This document shows, in pieces, positions 1-5,989 of a stretch of DNA of 6,004 nt. A program made the translations under genes and the position numbers. Below the pieces are notes generated by a model. The model had not been told where the DNA came from, ran no database searches, and saw nothing but the letters and a program-made list of their open reading frames with translations. How positions within the stretch are numbered: the stretch's first letter is position 1; every line of letters starts with the position of its first letter. The DNA comes from an uncultured Lachnospiraceae bacterium (lineage in GTDB: Bacteria; Bacillota; Clostridia; Lachnospirales; Lachnospiraceae): the NCBI GenBank assembly GCA_947177105.1, contig CAMWTF010000170.1:1-6004 (forward strand). Direction: 5' to 3'.

Positions 1-668
1 AAGCCGTACCAGCCCAGCCAGAGGATGAACACTCCCAGAGCGCCCATGGCCAGATTGTGGCCGGGGAAAGCGTTTACCTTGGTAACTTTTCCTTCTTTAT
101 CCCTGTTAAACTTGCCGATACGGGGCCCCAACAGTTTTGCGCCGATGAGGGCGGAGACACCGCCCACCATATGGATGGCGCAGGAACCCGCAAAATCGTG
201 GAAACCCAGCTGCGCCAGCCAGCCGCCGCCCCAAATCCAGTGCGCTTCAATGGGGTAGATCAGGGCAGAAATCACCGCCGAATATACACAGTAGGACAGG
301 AACTTCGTTCTTTCCGCCATGGCACCGGATACGATGGTGGCCGTAGTGGCACAGAACACCAGGTTAAACACAAAGTTGGACCAGTCAAAATTTTCGTAGG
401 CCGTAAAAATATCAAACCCGGGCTTTCCGATGAAGCCCATCAAATCCTCGCCCAGCAGCAGCCCGAAGCCAATCAGTATAAACACCACCGTGCCAATACA
501 GAAATCCATCAGATTTTTCATAATGATATTGCCGGTGTTTTTCGCCCTGGTAAAGCCCGCTTCCACCATGGCAAAGCCCGCCTGCATCCAAAACACCAAG
601 GCAGCGCCGATCAGAAACCAGACGCCGAACACCTCATCGCTTACCGCACTCATAATCTCTTCTGTCAT
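1..668 (-). CDS. amt: Ammonium transporter (Amt/MEP/Rh family), N-terminal half, cut by window edge
   Basis: Integral membrane channel that conducts ammonium/ammonia into the cell; family members act as homotrimers, usually gated by a PII (GlnK) protein. The first 222 residues are visible, about half of the usual 400-450, and the rest lies left of position 1. Family landmarks in order: 'FWMQAGFAMVEAG' (26-38), 'AKNTGNI' (42-48), 'SGAMAER' (114-120), 'YPIEAHWIWGGGWL' (138-151) with W146 in the place of the pore Trp, 'DFAGSCAIHMVGG' (158-170) holding the conserved Asp158 and the first pore His166, then 'LGPRIGK' (180-186) and 'PGHNLAMGALG' (202-212). The ATG at 666-668 is set by AGGAGG at 676-681, seven nt upstream. 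A consensus promoter and a long structured leader precede it. Any glnK partner would lie outside the window. The family call is very secure; the symbol is generic. Confidence 0.96.
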   Translation of the reverse strand, partial: MTEEIMSAVSDEVFGVWFLIGAALVFWMQAGFAMVEAGFTRAKNTGNIIMKNLMDFCIGTVVFILIGFGLLLGEDLMGFIGKPGFDIFTAYENFDWSNFVFNLVFCATTATIVSGAMAERTKFLSYCVYSAVISALIYPIEAHWIWGGGWLAQLGFHDFAGSCAIHMVGGVSALIGAKLLGPRIGKFNRDKEGKVTKVNAFPGHNLAMGALGVFILWLGWYG

Positions 669-705
669 AATATTTCCTCCTCATTAAAGTCTCGCATATT
701 CCCAT

Positions 706-753
706 AAAAAAACGATGCCGGGACTTTCCTTGCGCGGATGCCCCATTGCATCG
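706..753 (-). terminator. Leader terminator 2 before amt
   Basis: CGATGC (748-753) pairs with GCATCG (713-718), immediately followed by seven U (706-712). Inside, GGG/CCC pairing can lengthen the stem, though the loop is large. It ends about 37 nt before the amt start codon, in the right place for an attenuator of amt. Confidence 0.65.
737..752 (-). promoter_or_regulatory. Second A1/G4 hexaloop hairpin (candidate antiterminator)
   Basis: GATGC (748-752) pairs perfectly with GCATC (737-741) around the loop AATGGG (742-747), which has A1 and G4. The GATGC arm is also the 5' arm of the downstream terminator, so stabilising this hairpin would prevent termination just before amt. Confidence 0.58.
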
Positions 754-768
754 TATCTTTTTGGTGCG

Positions 769-810
769 CCTTGTTCCGGCCGTGCGCACAGTTAATCCGC
801 CGGAATAAGG
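769..810 (-). promoter_or_regulatory. Long central stem in amt leader
   Basis: Two 12-nt arms, 799-810 and 769-780, pair at 11 of 12 positions with a single A/C mismatch; the core is TTCCGGC/GCCGGAA. The 18-nt loop includes the palindrome GTGCGCAC (782-789), which can alternatively pair with 763-770. No U tract follows, so it is not a terminator. It may separate the two switch modules or act as a folding scaffold. Confidence 0.55.
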
Positions 811-840
811 AAAAGGCGCTCTGGATATCTCCAAAGCGCC
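811..840 (-). terminator. Leader terminator 1 (attenuator-like hairpin)
   Basis: On the minus strand GGCGCT (835-840) pairs with AGCGCC (815-820). An inner TGGA/TCCA pairing and one U-G wobble continue the stem to about 11 bp around a GATA loop. Only four U follow (811-814) before CC, so it is a moderate terminator at best. It could also act as a backstop for transcripts reading through from the MATE gene, for which no other terminator is visible. Confidence 0.5.
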
Positions 841-848
841 TTTGCTTT
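833..848 (-). promoter_or_regulatory. First A1/G4 hexaloop hairpin (candidate antiterminator)
   Basis: The stem AAAGC/GCTTT (844-848 with 833-837) closes the loop AAAGGC (838-843), and a U-G pair can extend it. It sits within the first 20 nt of the predicted transcript. It shares bases 835-840 with the first terminator-like hairpin, so the two folds are mutually exclusive. Confidence 0.5.
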
Positions 849-857
849 ACGGAAGTG

Positions 858-886
858 AGTATAACACTGGATGCCTTTGGTGTCAA
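858..886 (-). promoter_or_regulatory. Sigma-A promoter of amt
   Basis: On the minus strand there is a perfect -35 TTGACA (881-886), a 17-nt spacer and a -10 TATACT (858-863, five of six consensus bases). Transcription would begin near 851, giving an untranslated leader of about 183 nt before the amt start at 668. Such a strong promoter followed by terminator-like hairpins implies that expression is decided after initiation. It also separates amt from the MATE gene upstream, which ends at 961. Confidence 0.85.
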
Positions 887-960
887 GCATAAATTTTCGG
901 CTGTCTGCTATTTCCCTGCTTGTACTTGCATATGCTATCATCGCTTTCTACCGCAGTAAA

Positions 961-2331
961 TCAGGCAGTTGGCTTTCGAATCCTGATCTTACTGAAAAAG
1001 CAATAATACACCCCAAAGAGCACTGTGGTGATTACCCAAGTCAGCGGGTAGCTGAAAATAATAGTGGTGATTCCTGGGAAACGGGGCACTGCCGCCATGA
1101 TCCACACCACACGGATTAGGCACACCCCGGTCAGGCAGATGAGCGTGGGAATCCAGCAATCCCCCACCCCCCGCAAAGCGCCGGAGAGGATCTCGATACA
1201 GATATAAGTAATATAAGTGGGTACCAGGAATCGGGTCATCTCCACCCCGATCCGCAGCACCTCCGCGTCATCGGTAAAGAGCGTGTAAATGCCGCCGCAG
1301 GTCAGATACAGGAAGGCGGACACCACCACCGTGGATACCACCGTCATGCCCAGGCAGCTGCGGATGCCTTTTCTCACGCGGTCTATCTTCCCGGCGCCGT
1401 AATTCTGGCCCACAAAAGTGGTGATGGCGATGCCAAAGGCGCTGACAATCATCCAGAACACCACATCCAGCTTGCCATAGACTGTCCATGCCGCAACAGT
1501 ATCGGTGCCCTCCCCGTTGATGGCCGTCTGGATAATAATATTGGACAGGCTATACATGACGGACTGCAATCCCGCCGGGAAACCGATGCGGATGATCCGC
1601 TTGAACATCCTGCCGTCAAAGCCAATTTTCTTAAGTTCCAGATGATGCATGTCTCTGGTACGCATCAGCACCACAATCACCAGCACCGCACTGAGCAGCT
1701 GAGACAGAATAGTGGCCAGAGCCGCTCCTGCCACCCCCATGCGCAGTCCCACCACCAGCAGGATGTCCAGCACAATGTTGGTAAGGCAGCTGGCAATCAG
1801 GAAATACAAGGGCCTCCGGGAATCTCCCACCGCCCGCAGAATGCCCGATCCCACATTGTAAATCAGGTTGCCCACCATTCCCAGGAAATAAATTCGTATG
1901 TATAATGTGGCCGGCTCCAGCACATCCGCGGGAGTGTCCATAGCCCGCAGGATACCCGGCGCTGCCAGCAGGCCGCCCACCATCATCACTAAGCCTCCCA
2001 CCAGGCTGAAAGCCATGGCCGTATGTACCGCATAGCCCACCATCTCTTCCCTCTTTGCCCCATAATACTGGGAAATGATCACCGTAGCCCCGCTGGCCAG
2101 CCCCACAAAGAATCCCACCAGCAGGTTGATCACCGTGCCCGTGCCCCCGCCCACCGCAGACAAAGCCTCTTTGCCCACGAAACGCCCCACAATCAGGGCA
2201 TCCGCCGCATTGTACAACTGCTGAAAAAAAGTCCCGAAAAGAATCGGGAAGAAAAAGAGCAGGATCTGTTTCCAGATCACGCCCTCTGTAATGGCATTTT
2301 CTTTTTGTAAATTGATATCCTGTGTATCCAT
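961..2331 (-). CDS. MATE family efflux transporter
   Basis: Multidrug/toxin exporter of the MATE family, an inner-membrane antiporter driven by Na+ or H+; the substrate cannot be told from sequence. The 456 residues match the usual length of about 450 with 12 helices. The two-fold internal repeat is visible: 'SQYYGAKR' (87-94) mirrors 'GQNYGAGK' (308-315), and 'GSGILRAVGDSRRP' (161-174) mirrors 'LSGALRGVGDCWIP' (382-395). The N-terminal segment 'FQQLYNAADALIVGRFVG' (36-53) is typical of clostridial MATE proteins. The ATG at 2329-2331 is preferred. GGGAGG (2346-2351) lies 14 nt upstream, which is long, and a GTG at 2356-2358 in the same frame would add nine residues but has no convincing binding site. 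No strong promoter was found between 2332 and 2400, so it may be read from a promoter further upstream. The coding sequence is intact. Confidence 0.95.
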   Translation of the reverse strand: MDTQDINLQKENAITEGVIWKQILLFFFPILFGTFFQQLYNAADALIVGRFVGKEALSAVGGGTGTVINLLVGFFVGLASGATVIISQYYGAKREEMVGYAVHTAMAFSLVGGLVMMVGGLLAAPGILRAMDTPADVLEPATLYIRIYFLGMVGNLIYNVGSGILRAVGDSRRPLYFLIASCLTNIVLDILLVVGLRMGVAGAALATILSQLLSAVLVIVVLMRTRDMHHLELKKIGFDGRMFKRIIRIGFPAGLQSVMYSLSNIIIQTAINGEGTDTVAAWTVYGKLDVVFWMIVSAFGIAITTFVGQNYGAGKIDRVRKGIRSCLGMTVVSTVVVSAFLYLTCGGIYTLFTDDAEVLRIGVEMTRFLVPTYITYICIEILSGALRGVGDCWIPTLICLTGVCLIRVVWIMAAVPRFPGITTIIFSYPLTWVITTVLFGVYYCFFSKIRIRKPTA

Positions 2332-2395
2332 ATTGCTTTTTATTACCTCCCGGGGCACCTTTTTTGTCCCCTTGCCGCTCTTAAATATTTTCCGG

Positions 2396-2662
2396 TCATT
2401 TCAGCATCCACTCCCACACAGCAAAAAGCATCAGCATATGAACCTCATAGCAGTAACCGCCCAGCATCCTTACATTCAAGATATACAGACATATAAACTG
2501 GCATATGCAGCTTTTCCAGTTCCGCCCCTTGAAAAAATATAACGTCAGAACAGTTAAAATCCCAACTCCATATTAATCCACCATTGCGGCGTATCCTGCA
2601 ACATATCCCAGGATTGCAAGTCCTATTGAAAAAAGCGCCGCCAGTGTGCCCCTATCAACATT
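2396..2662 (-). pseudogene. TraX-family membrane protein remnant
   Basis: Reading the minus strand from 2662 gives 88 sense codons interrupted by one in-frame TAA (codon 30) and closed by TGA. The hydrophobic text 'LAALFSIGLAILGYVAGYAA' continues after the stop with 'YGVGILTVLTLYFFKGRNWK' and 'ILNVRMLGGYCYEV'. This pattern (hydrophobic helix, Asp, Tyr-Gly, short helix, basic patch, Asn helix) resembles the middle of TraX-like proteins common in Clostridia, normally 220-250 residues. The N-terminal part is absent, replaced by the 3' end of the nuclease gene, and the C-terminal 'LALxxLPxxLYNG' part is missing. There is no start codon with a binding site. The family call comes from memory of the family pattern, not a search. 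It could be a non-coding relic of another polytopic membrane protein. Confidence 0.5.
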
Positions 2663-3598
2663 CTATAAACCTTTTTCCGCCTCAAACATCTCCTCTTCTG
2701 TATAGCCATATAATACAATTTGCTCTTTTGTAGCGCCAGCCTTAATCATTCGTTCGATAGCGTTAAGCCGCTCTTTCTCAATGCCTTTCTCAATGCCTCT
2801 AGCTTCAATGGCCTGTGACAAATTGCACATGGTTTTTATCCTCCCTTCCAGTTCAGTCGTCATTATCATCCCATATTCCGACGCAAGAATATGTTTCTTT
2901 TCGTCCACTCCCAACTGAGACAACAATTTTTCCAACATTGAAATCAAAACATTCTGGGATTCCTTTATATTCATCCCTGTTCTCACTCTAATGATGATTC
3001 CCCTCATCAAGTCTATGTTGTATGGACTTTCTTTAGTTCCGAAAACATTCTTTCTGTCAAGATTGATTTCCTCAATGGAATCGCCATCCTCACTGCTATC
3101 CAGGCAGATCCAGATACTTCTCACGCGCTTTATACTGTCATAGTCACTGTGATAAAATTCCGTCTGTTTCTGTGCAGAAATCATCCTTGCCAGATAAAAT
3201 ATGATTCTGTTCTCAAGGTGATACCCTAATTTACCTGGATCAGACGATCTCTGTGCCTCAACATTGATTAAAAATTTCATTTCCAATTTTCTATGATATG
3301 CCGAAAACCGGATATCATAAAAAATTTTCCCCTCTCCTGGAATATTGTCTTCCGTATTGGATTCGCTTATACGTCCCATATTAGACAGACCCGTATCCAC
3401 TGGTTTCGCTCCGATTTCAATATCATTGCCAATGCTGGCCATGATATCTTCCAATTCCGTACTCTGAAATTCTCTAACAGCGTATTTCAATATTCTTGCA
3501 AGTACCTGCTTATCAGCCAGCAGGAATTTTATATTGGCATCATAGGAAACCGCATAATTTACTGCTTCAACCGCCTGTGCTATGTTAGTCTCTGCCAT
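2663..3598 (-). CDS. Rpn-family recombination-promoting nuclease / PD-(D/E)XK 'putative transposase'
   Basis: The 311-residue protein belongs to the Rpn group of PD-(D/E)XK enzymes, predicted DNA endonucleases reported to promote RecA-independent recombination and often annotated as transposases. The N-terminal segment 'ANIKFLLADKQVLARILK' (21-38) is the usual lead-in. The nuclease core shows Asp95 in 'FYDIRF', then 'INVEAQ' (111-116), with Glu114 and Gln116 giving the E-x-Q form of the motif, and 'YLARMISAQ' (135-143). The tail 'EARGIEKGIEKERLNAIERM' (265-284) is a charged helix. The ATG at 3596-3598 is preferred because AGGA (3606-3609) sits seven nt upstream; an in-frame ATG at 3617-3619 has no such site. 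It has its own promoter. Base use is visibly more AT-rich than in amt, MATE and the ABC genes, which suggests separate ancestry. The coding sequence is intact, but activity is untested. Confidence 0.85.
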   Translation of the reverse strand: MAETNIAQAVEAVNYAVSYDANIKFLLADKQVLARILKYAVREFQSTELEDIMASIGNDIEIGAKPVDTGLSNMGRISESNTEDNIPGEGKIFYDIRFSAYHRKLEMKFLINVEAQRSSDPGKLGYHLENRIIFYLARMISAQKQTEFYHSDYDSIKRVRSIWICLDSSEDGDSIEEINLDRKNVFGTKESPYNIDLMRGIIIRVRTGMNIKESQNVLISMLEKLLSQLGVDEKKHILASEYGMIMTTELEGRIKTMCNLSQAIEARGIEKGIEKERLNAIERMIKAGATKEQIVLYGYTEEEMFEAEKGL

Positions 3599-3672
3599 CT
3601 TCTTTTCCTTTCCCTGCATATATCACAATTGCAAAATTTCCAAACAACGGCAGATCTCTAGCGCATACCCAT

Positions 3673-3701
3673 ATTATACTTGATTCACCTGACAAGATCA
3701 A
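3673..3701 (-). promoter_or_regulatory. Sigma-A promoter of the Rpn-family gene
   Basis: On the minus strand TTGATC (3696-3701) is followed, after exactly 17 nt, by a perfect TATAAT (3673-3678). Transcription would start near 3666, about 68 nt before the start codon at 3598. Confidence 0.75.
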
Positions 3702-3884
3702 TAGTCTGGCTCTTATTGAGGCACAAGGCAGTCTGGGATAACAAAGGAATACTAGAAAAACGAAGCTTCGGGGTGATCATTTTCCCGTTATTTAGATATC
3801 GCAAAAGAATTAATTATTTTTGGCGTTCCTAATTATACATGATACTACAAAATTTATTACAAGTCTACCATTTTTTTCTGAGAT
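3702..3884. other. AT-rich divergent intergenic stretch, no gene seen
   Basis: This is the middle of the 370-bp gap between the divergent nuclease gene and ABC operon. I see no open frame with a start and binding site on either strand. It holds a 10-bp palindrome, CGAAGCTTCG (3761-3770), next to an A5 run (3756-3760). On the minus strand this is a palindrome followed by T5, but the stem is too short to call a terminator. Confidence 0.5.
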
Positions 3885-3893
3885 TGATATAAT
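3885..3893 (+). promoter_or_regulatory. Extended -10 promoter of the ABC exporter operon
   Basis: TGA immediately before TATAAT (3888-3893) gives the TGn extended -10 form, which tolerates a poor -35. The best hexamer 17 nt upstream, CTACCA (3865-3870), matches only three consensus bases. Transcription would start near 3900, leaving a leader of about 70 nt. Confidence 0.55.
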
Positions 3894-3968
3894 TTTTTTA
3901 TCCCGGGAAAGTCGGAGCAAGGCAATTGTGAAACGCCTAAATCCAAACATCCATGAAAGGAGTATACC

Positions 3969-4943
3969 ATGATTGAGTTTCAGCAAATAGACAAGACCTA
4001 CCGCGTAGCCAGGAGGCAGGCGGGCATGGGAAATGCGGTGAAAGCCTTCTTCCGCAGAGAATATGAGACTATCCACGCCCTGAGAGAGGTGAGTTTCACC
4101 ATACAGGACGGGGAGATGGTGGGGTATATCGGCCCCAATGGAGCAGGCAAGAGCACCACTATTAAGATCATGTGCGGCATACTGACGCCGGACAGCGGCA
4201 GATGCGTGATTGATGGTCGAATCCCCTATCGGGAGCGAGTGGCCCATGTGCGTAACATCGGCGTGGTGTTCGGCCAGAGGCGGCAGCTCTGGTGGGATGT
4301 GCCGGTCATCGACAGCTTTGAACTGATCCGGGATATATACCGGGTGGACGAGAGTACTTATAGGAAAAATGTCAGTGACCTCTGCGATCTCCTGGGTCTG
4401 GGGGAAATCCTGAAGACGCCCGCCAGAAATCTGAGCCTGGGGCAGAGAATGCGGTGTGAAATTGCGGCCTCCCTGCTGCATGATCCCAAACTGCTTTTTC
4501 TGGACGAACCCACCATTGGCCTGGATGCGGTGTCCAAGATCGCGGTGAGGAAGTTTATCAAGACTTTAAACCAGGAAAAGGGCACCACCATTGTCCTGAC
4601 CACTCACGATATGCAGGATATTGAAGCGCTGACAGAGCGAATTTTGCTGATTGGCAAGGGACGGATTTTGCTGGACGGAAGCCTTGCCCAGCTTAGGAAG
4701 CATACCTCCGGCTACAAGACCATGGCGATCCAGTACCGTGGAACGGCCCCTATGCTCCGGGAGGGAATGGAACTGGTACAGTGTGGTGAGGGACAAATGA
4801 CAGTGCGATTTGATCCCACCCAAATCCCGGTCTCGGAAGCCATCGCTTATTTGGCGGCCTCTGTGGAGCTGTTGGATGTATCCGTTTCCGATATCTCCAC
4901 AGAGGAAATGGTAGCTGAATTATACAGGGAGTACGAAATCTAA
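3969..4943 (+). CDS. ABC-2 type exporter, ATP-binding subunit
   Basis: ATPase of an ABC exporter, 324 residues, resembling the COG4586 type that partners with two dissimilar ABC-2 permeases; some relatives are called viologen exporters, but the substrate here is unknown. All ATPase motifs are intact: Walker A 'GPNGAGKST' (55-63), Q-loop Gln103 in 'FGQRRQLWWD' (a hallmark of this subgroup), signature 'LSLGQ' (155-159), Walker B 'LLFLDE' (175-180) with Glu180, D-loop 'GLD' (184-186) and switch His213. An insertion of about 20 residues near 15-35 before the 'ALREVSF' strand is also typical of this subgroup. The C-terminal extension after about 240 probably contacts the permease. The ATG is fixed by AAAGGAG ending six nt upstream. 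It is the first gene of a plus-strand operon with the permease at 5098. Confidence 0.93.
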   Translation: MIEFQQIDKTYRVARRQAGMGNAVKAFFRREYETIHALREVSFTIQDGEMVGYIGPNGAGKSTTIKIMCGILTPDSGRCVIDGRIPYRERVAHVRNIGVVFGQRRQLWWDVPVIDSFELIRDIYRVDESTYRKNVSDLCDLLGLGEILKTPARNLSLGQRMRCEIAASLLHDPKLLFLDEPTIGLDAVSKIAVRKFIKTLNQEKGTTIVLTTHDMQDIEALTERILLIGKGRILLDGSLAQLRKHTSGYKTMAIQYRGTAPMLREGMELVQCGEGQMTVRFDPTQIPVSEAIAYLAASVELLDVSVSDISTEEMVAELYREYEI

Positions 4944-5097
4944 GCGCGATCGCTCCCCGAAAGGGTATTTTCCTAAAATCATAACCGGAAGTGCAGGCGC
5001 TGCACTATACGGAAGCAACATTTGGATGTTACACATCCATTACTGATCGACGCAATATCGCAGGCTGGCCTGCGATATGCAGAAAAGAGGTAAATTT
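4944..5097 (+). promoter_or_regulatory. Operon spacer with three consecutive stem-loops
   Basis: This is a 154-nt gap between two genes expected to be cotranscribed. It holds GTGCAG-GCG-CTGCAC (4991-5005), TGGATG-TTACA-CATCCA (5023-5039) and a perfect 10-bp stem with a four-base loop (arms 5055-5064 and 5069-5078). None is followed by a U tract, so none is a standard terminator. The last stem ends about nine nt before the AGAGG binding site of the permease, close enough to affect its translation or mRNA stability. The first two stems are each preceded by CGGAAG (4986-4991 and 5010-5015). I see no coding frame here. Confidence 0.6.
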
Positions 5098-5913
5098 ATG
5101 AAAAAGAACTTTAAAGCATATTATTCCCTGTTCCGCATCCGCTTCATCCAAAACCTGCAGTACCGCATGGTGGTTCTGGGGACCATTGCCAAAGGGGCGC
5201 TGTGGGTCATGATGGAATCGCTGGCTTATATGGCGCTGTACCGCACCAATCCAGACGCTTTTCCCATGGCTTTTTCCCAGTTGGTTTCCTACATATGGGT
5301 GCGCCAGTCCTTTCTCGTCCTGTTCCGGGTGGTGTTTGGAGACGGCGACATCTATTCCACTCTCCGCTCCGGGGAAGTGGCTTATGACCTGGTTCGCCCG
5401 GTGGGCCTCTATGGCAGATGGTTCTGCCAGTCGGCTTCCAACCGTCTGTCCTTCGCGCTGGTGAACTGTCTGCCTGTGTTGCTGCTGGGGCTGATTGTGC
5501 CCCGGCCATTCCGGCTGACACTTCCTACGTCCGCCGGGCAGTCTTTCCTTTTTCTGCTGTCGGCGCTGCTGGCCTTTGGGGTGACGGTGGCTATGGCTAT
5601 GCTGATGTATATTTCCCTCTTCTATCTGATTTCCCAAAGAGGGATTCGGATTATTGTCACGGCAGTGACGGACTTTTTTTCCGGCGGAGTGATACCGCTG
5701 CCCTTCTTCCCCAAGCAGTTACTCCGGGTGGTGCGGGTTCTTCCCTTTGCCGCCATGCAGAATATGCCATTGCAGATTTTTTGCGGCAATCTCATGGGAG
5801 TGGATGCCTTGAAAGGGATTGTATTCCAGATATTTTGGCTGGCGGCTTTGGTGGTTATAGGGCGGGCCGCTATGGCGCTGGCTACTAAGAGGGTAGTTGT
5901 GCAAGGGGGATAG
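5098..5913 (+). CDS. ABC-2 family exporter permease (first permease)
   Basis: This 271-residue membrane subunit resembles the COG4587/ABC2_membrane_6 family and is the natural partner of the upstream ATPase. About six membrane segments are visible, near 24-48, 61-80, 115-134, 148-176, 183-203 and 240-260. Family features are the N-terminal 'AYYSLFRIRFIQNLQYR' (7-23), 'QLVSYIW' (61-67), 'LRSGEVAYDLVRP' (89-101), 'FFSGGVIPLPFFP' (193-205) and the C-terminal 'RVVVQGG' (265-271). The ATG at 5098 is chosen because AGAGG lies seven nt upstream; the in-frame ATG at 5077 lies within the preceding hairpin and lacks a binding site. The length is normal and the frame intact. The family usually works as a heterodimer with a second permease encoded directly downstream, which is not found here. 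Confidence 0.9.
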   Translation: MKKNFKAYYSLFRIRFIQNLQYRMVVLGTIAKGALWVMMESLAYMALYRTNPDAFPMAFSQLVSYIWVRQSFLVLFRVVFGDGDIYSTLRSGEVAYDLVRPVGLYGRWFCQSASNRLSFALVNCLPVLLLGLIVPRPFRLTLPTSAGQSFLFLLSALLAFGVTVAMAMLMYISLFYLISQRGIRIIVTAVTDFFSGGVIPLPFFPKQLLRVVRVLPFAAMQNMPLQIFCGNLMGVDALKGIVFQIFWLAALVVIGRAAMALATKRVVVQGG

Positions 5914-5914
5914 T

Positions 5915-5989
5915 ATGAGAAGAACTTCTAAAGTCGTGCCACAGAGGGTAGTACGCCAGGATGTTCTGGTCTCATACAAGAATGCCTGA
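5915..5989 (+). CDS. Hypothetical 24-residue peptide at the second-permease position
   Basis: The ATG lies one base after the permease stop codon, with GGGGGA four nt upstream, the layout expected of a translationally coupled next gene. The frame runs only 24 codons to TGA (5987-5989), inside the 5' arm and loop of a terminator-like hairpin. The peptide begins 'MRRTSKVVPQR', is basic and has no membrane segment. It does not resemble the start of a second ABC-2 permease. It may be a chance frame, the stub left by a deletion, or a real small protein. Confidence 0.25.
   Translation: MRRTSKVVPQRVVRQDVLVSYKNA

Larger units (their letters stand above)
669..851 (-). promoter_or_regulatory. Structured amt leader with tandem terminator/antiterminator elements (ANTAR-target-like)
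   Basis: The leader RNA contains, in order: a six-base-loop hairpin (833-848) overlapping a first terminator-like hairpin (815-840); a long central stem (769-780 with 799-810); and a second six-base-loop hairpin (737-752) overlapping a second terminator (713-753) with a seven-U tail. Both small hairpins have five perfect base pairs and loops with A at position 1 and G at position 4: AAAGC-AAAGGC-GCTTT and GATGC-AATGGG-GCATC. ANTAR-domain antiterminators of the EutV/NasR/AmiR kind bind hairpins with an A1/G4 hexaloop and thereby block an overlapping terminator. What is seen is the base pairing; the ANTAR assignment is inference. The two hairpins are about 80 nt apart, wider than the usual closely spaced pair. 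No ANTAR protein is encoded in the window. Confidence 0.6.

Noticed and set aside
57..707. 216-residue plus-strand open frame opposite amt
   Set aside because: It is antisense to an unmistakable Amt coding region, has no binding site, and its composition (many His, Gln, Arg) is typical of a mirrored hydrophobic gene.
669..851. Glutamine-sensing glnA-type riboswitch in the amt leader
   Set aside because: I could not find the conserved glnA-RNA core, and the paired hexaloop/terminator layout fits an ANTAR target better.
3293..3661. 122-residue plus-strand open frame opposite the Rpn-family gene
   Set aside because: The minus-strand gene has a promoter, a binding site and nuclease motifs; this frame has none.
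3751..3770. Palindrome CGAAGCTTCG next to A5, terminator-like on the minus strand
   Set aside because: A hairpin would have at most three or four pairs with a tiny loop, and no minus-strand gene ends here.
3810..4481. 223-residue minus-strand open frame opposite the ABC ATPase gene
   Set aside because: It covers the Walker A to signature region of the ATPase on the opposite strand, resembles no family known to me, and has no supporting start site.
4945..4952. GCGATCGC palindrome just after the ATPase stop
   Set aside because: A single eight-base palindrome resembling cyanobacterial HIP1, but one copy in a non-cyanobacterial context is expected by chance.
5029..5637. 202-residue minus-strand open frame opposite the permease
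   Set aside because: His/Gln-rich mirror of a membrane protein gene, with no start signals.
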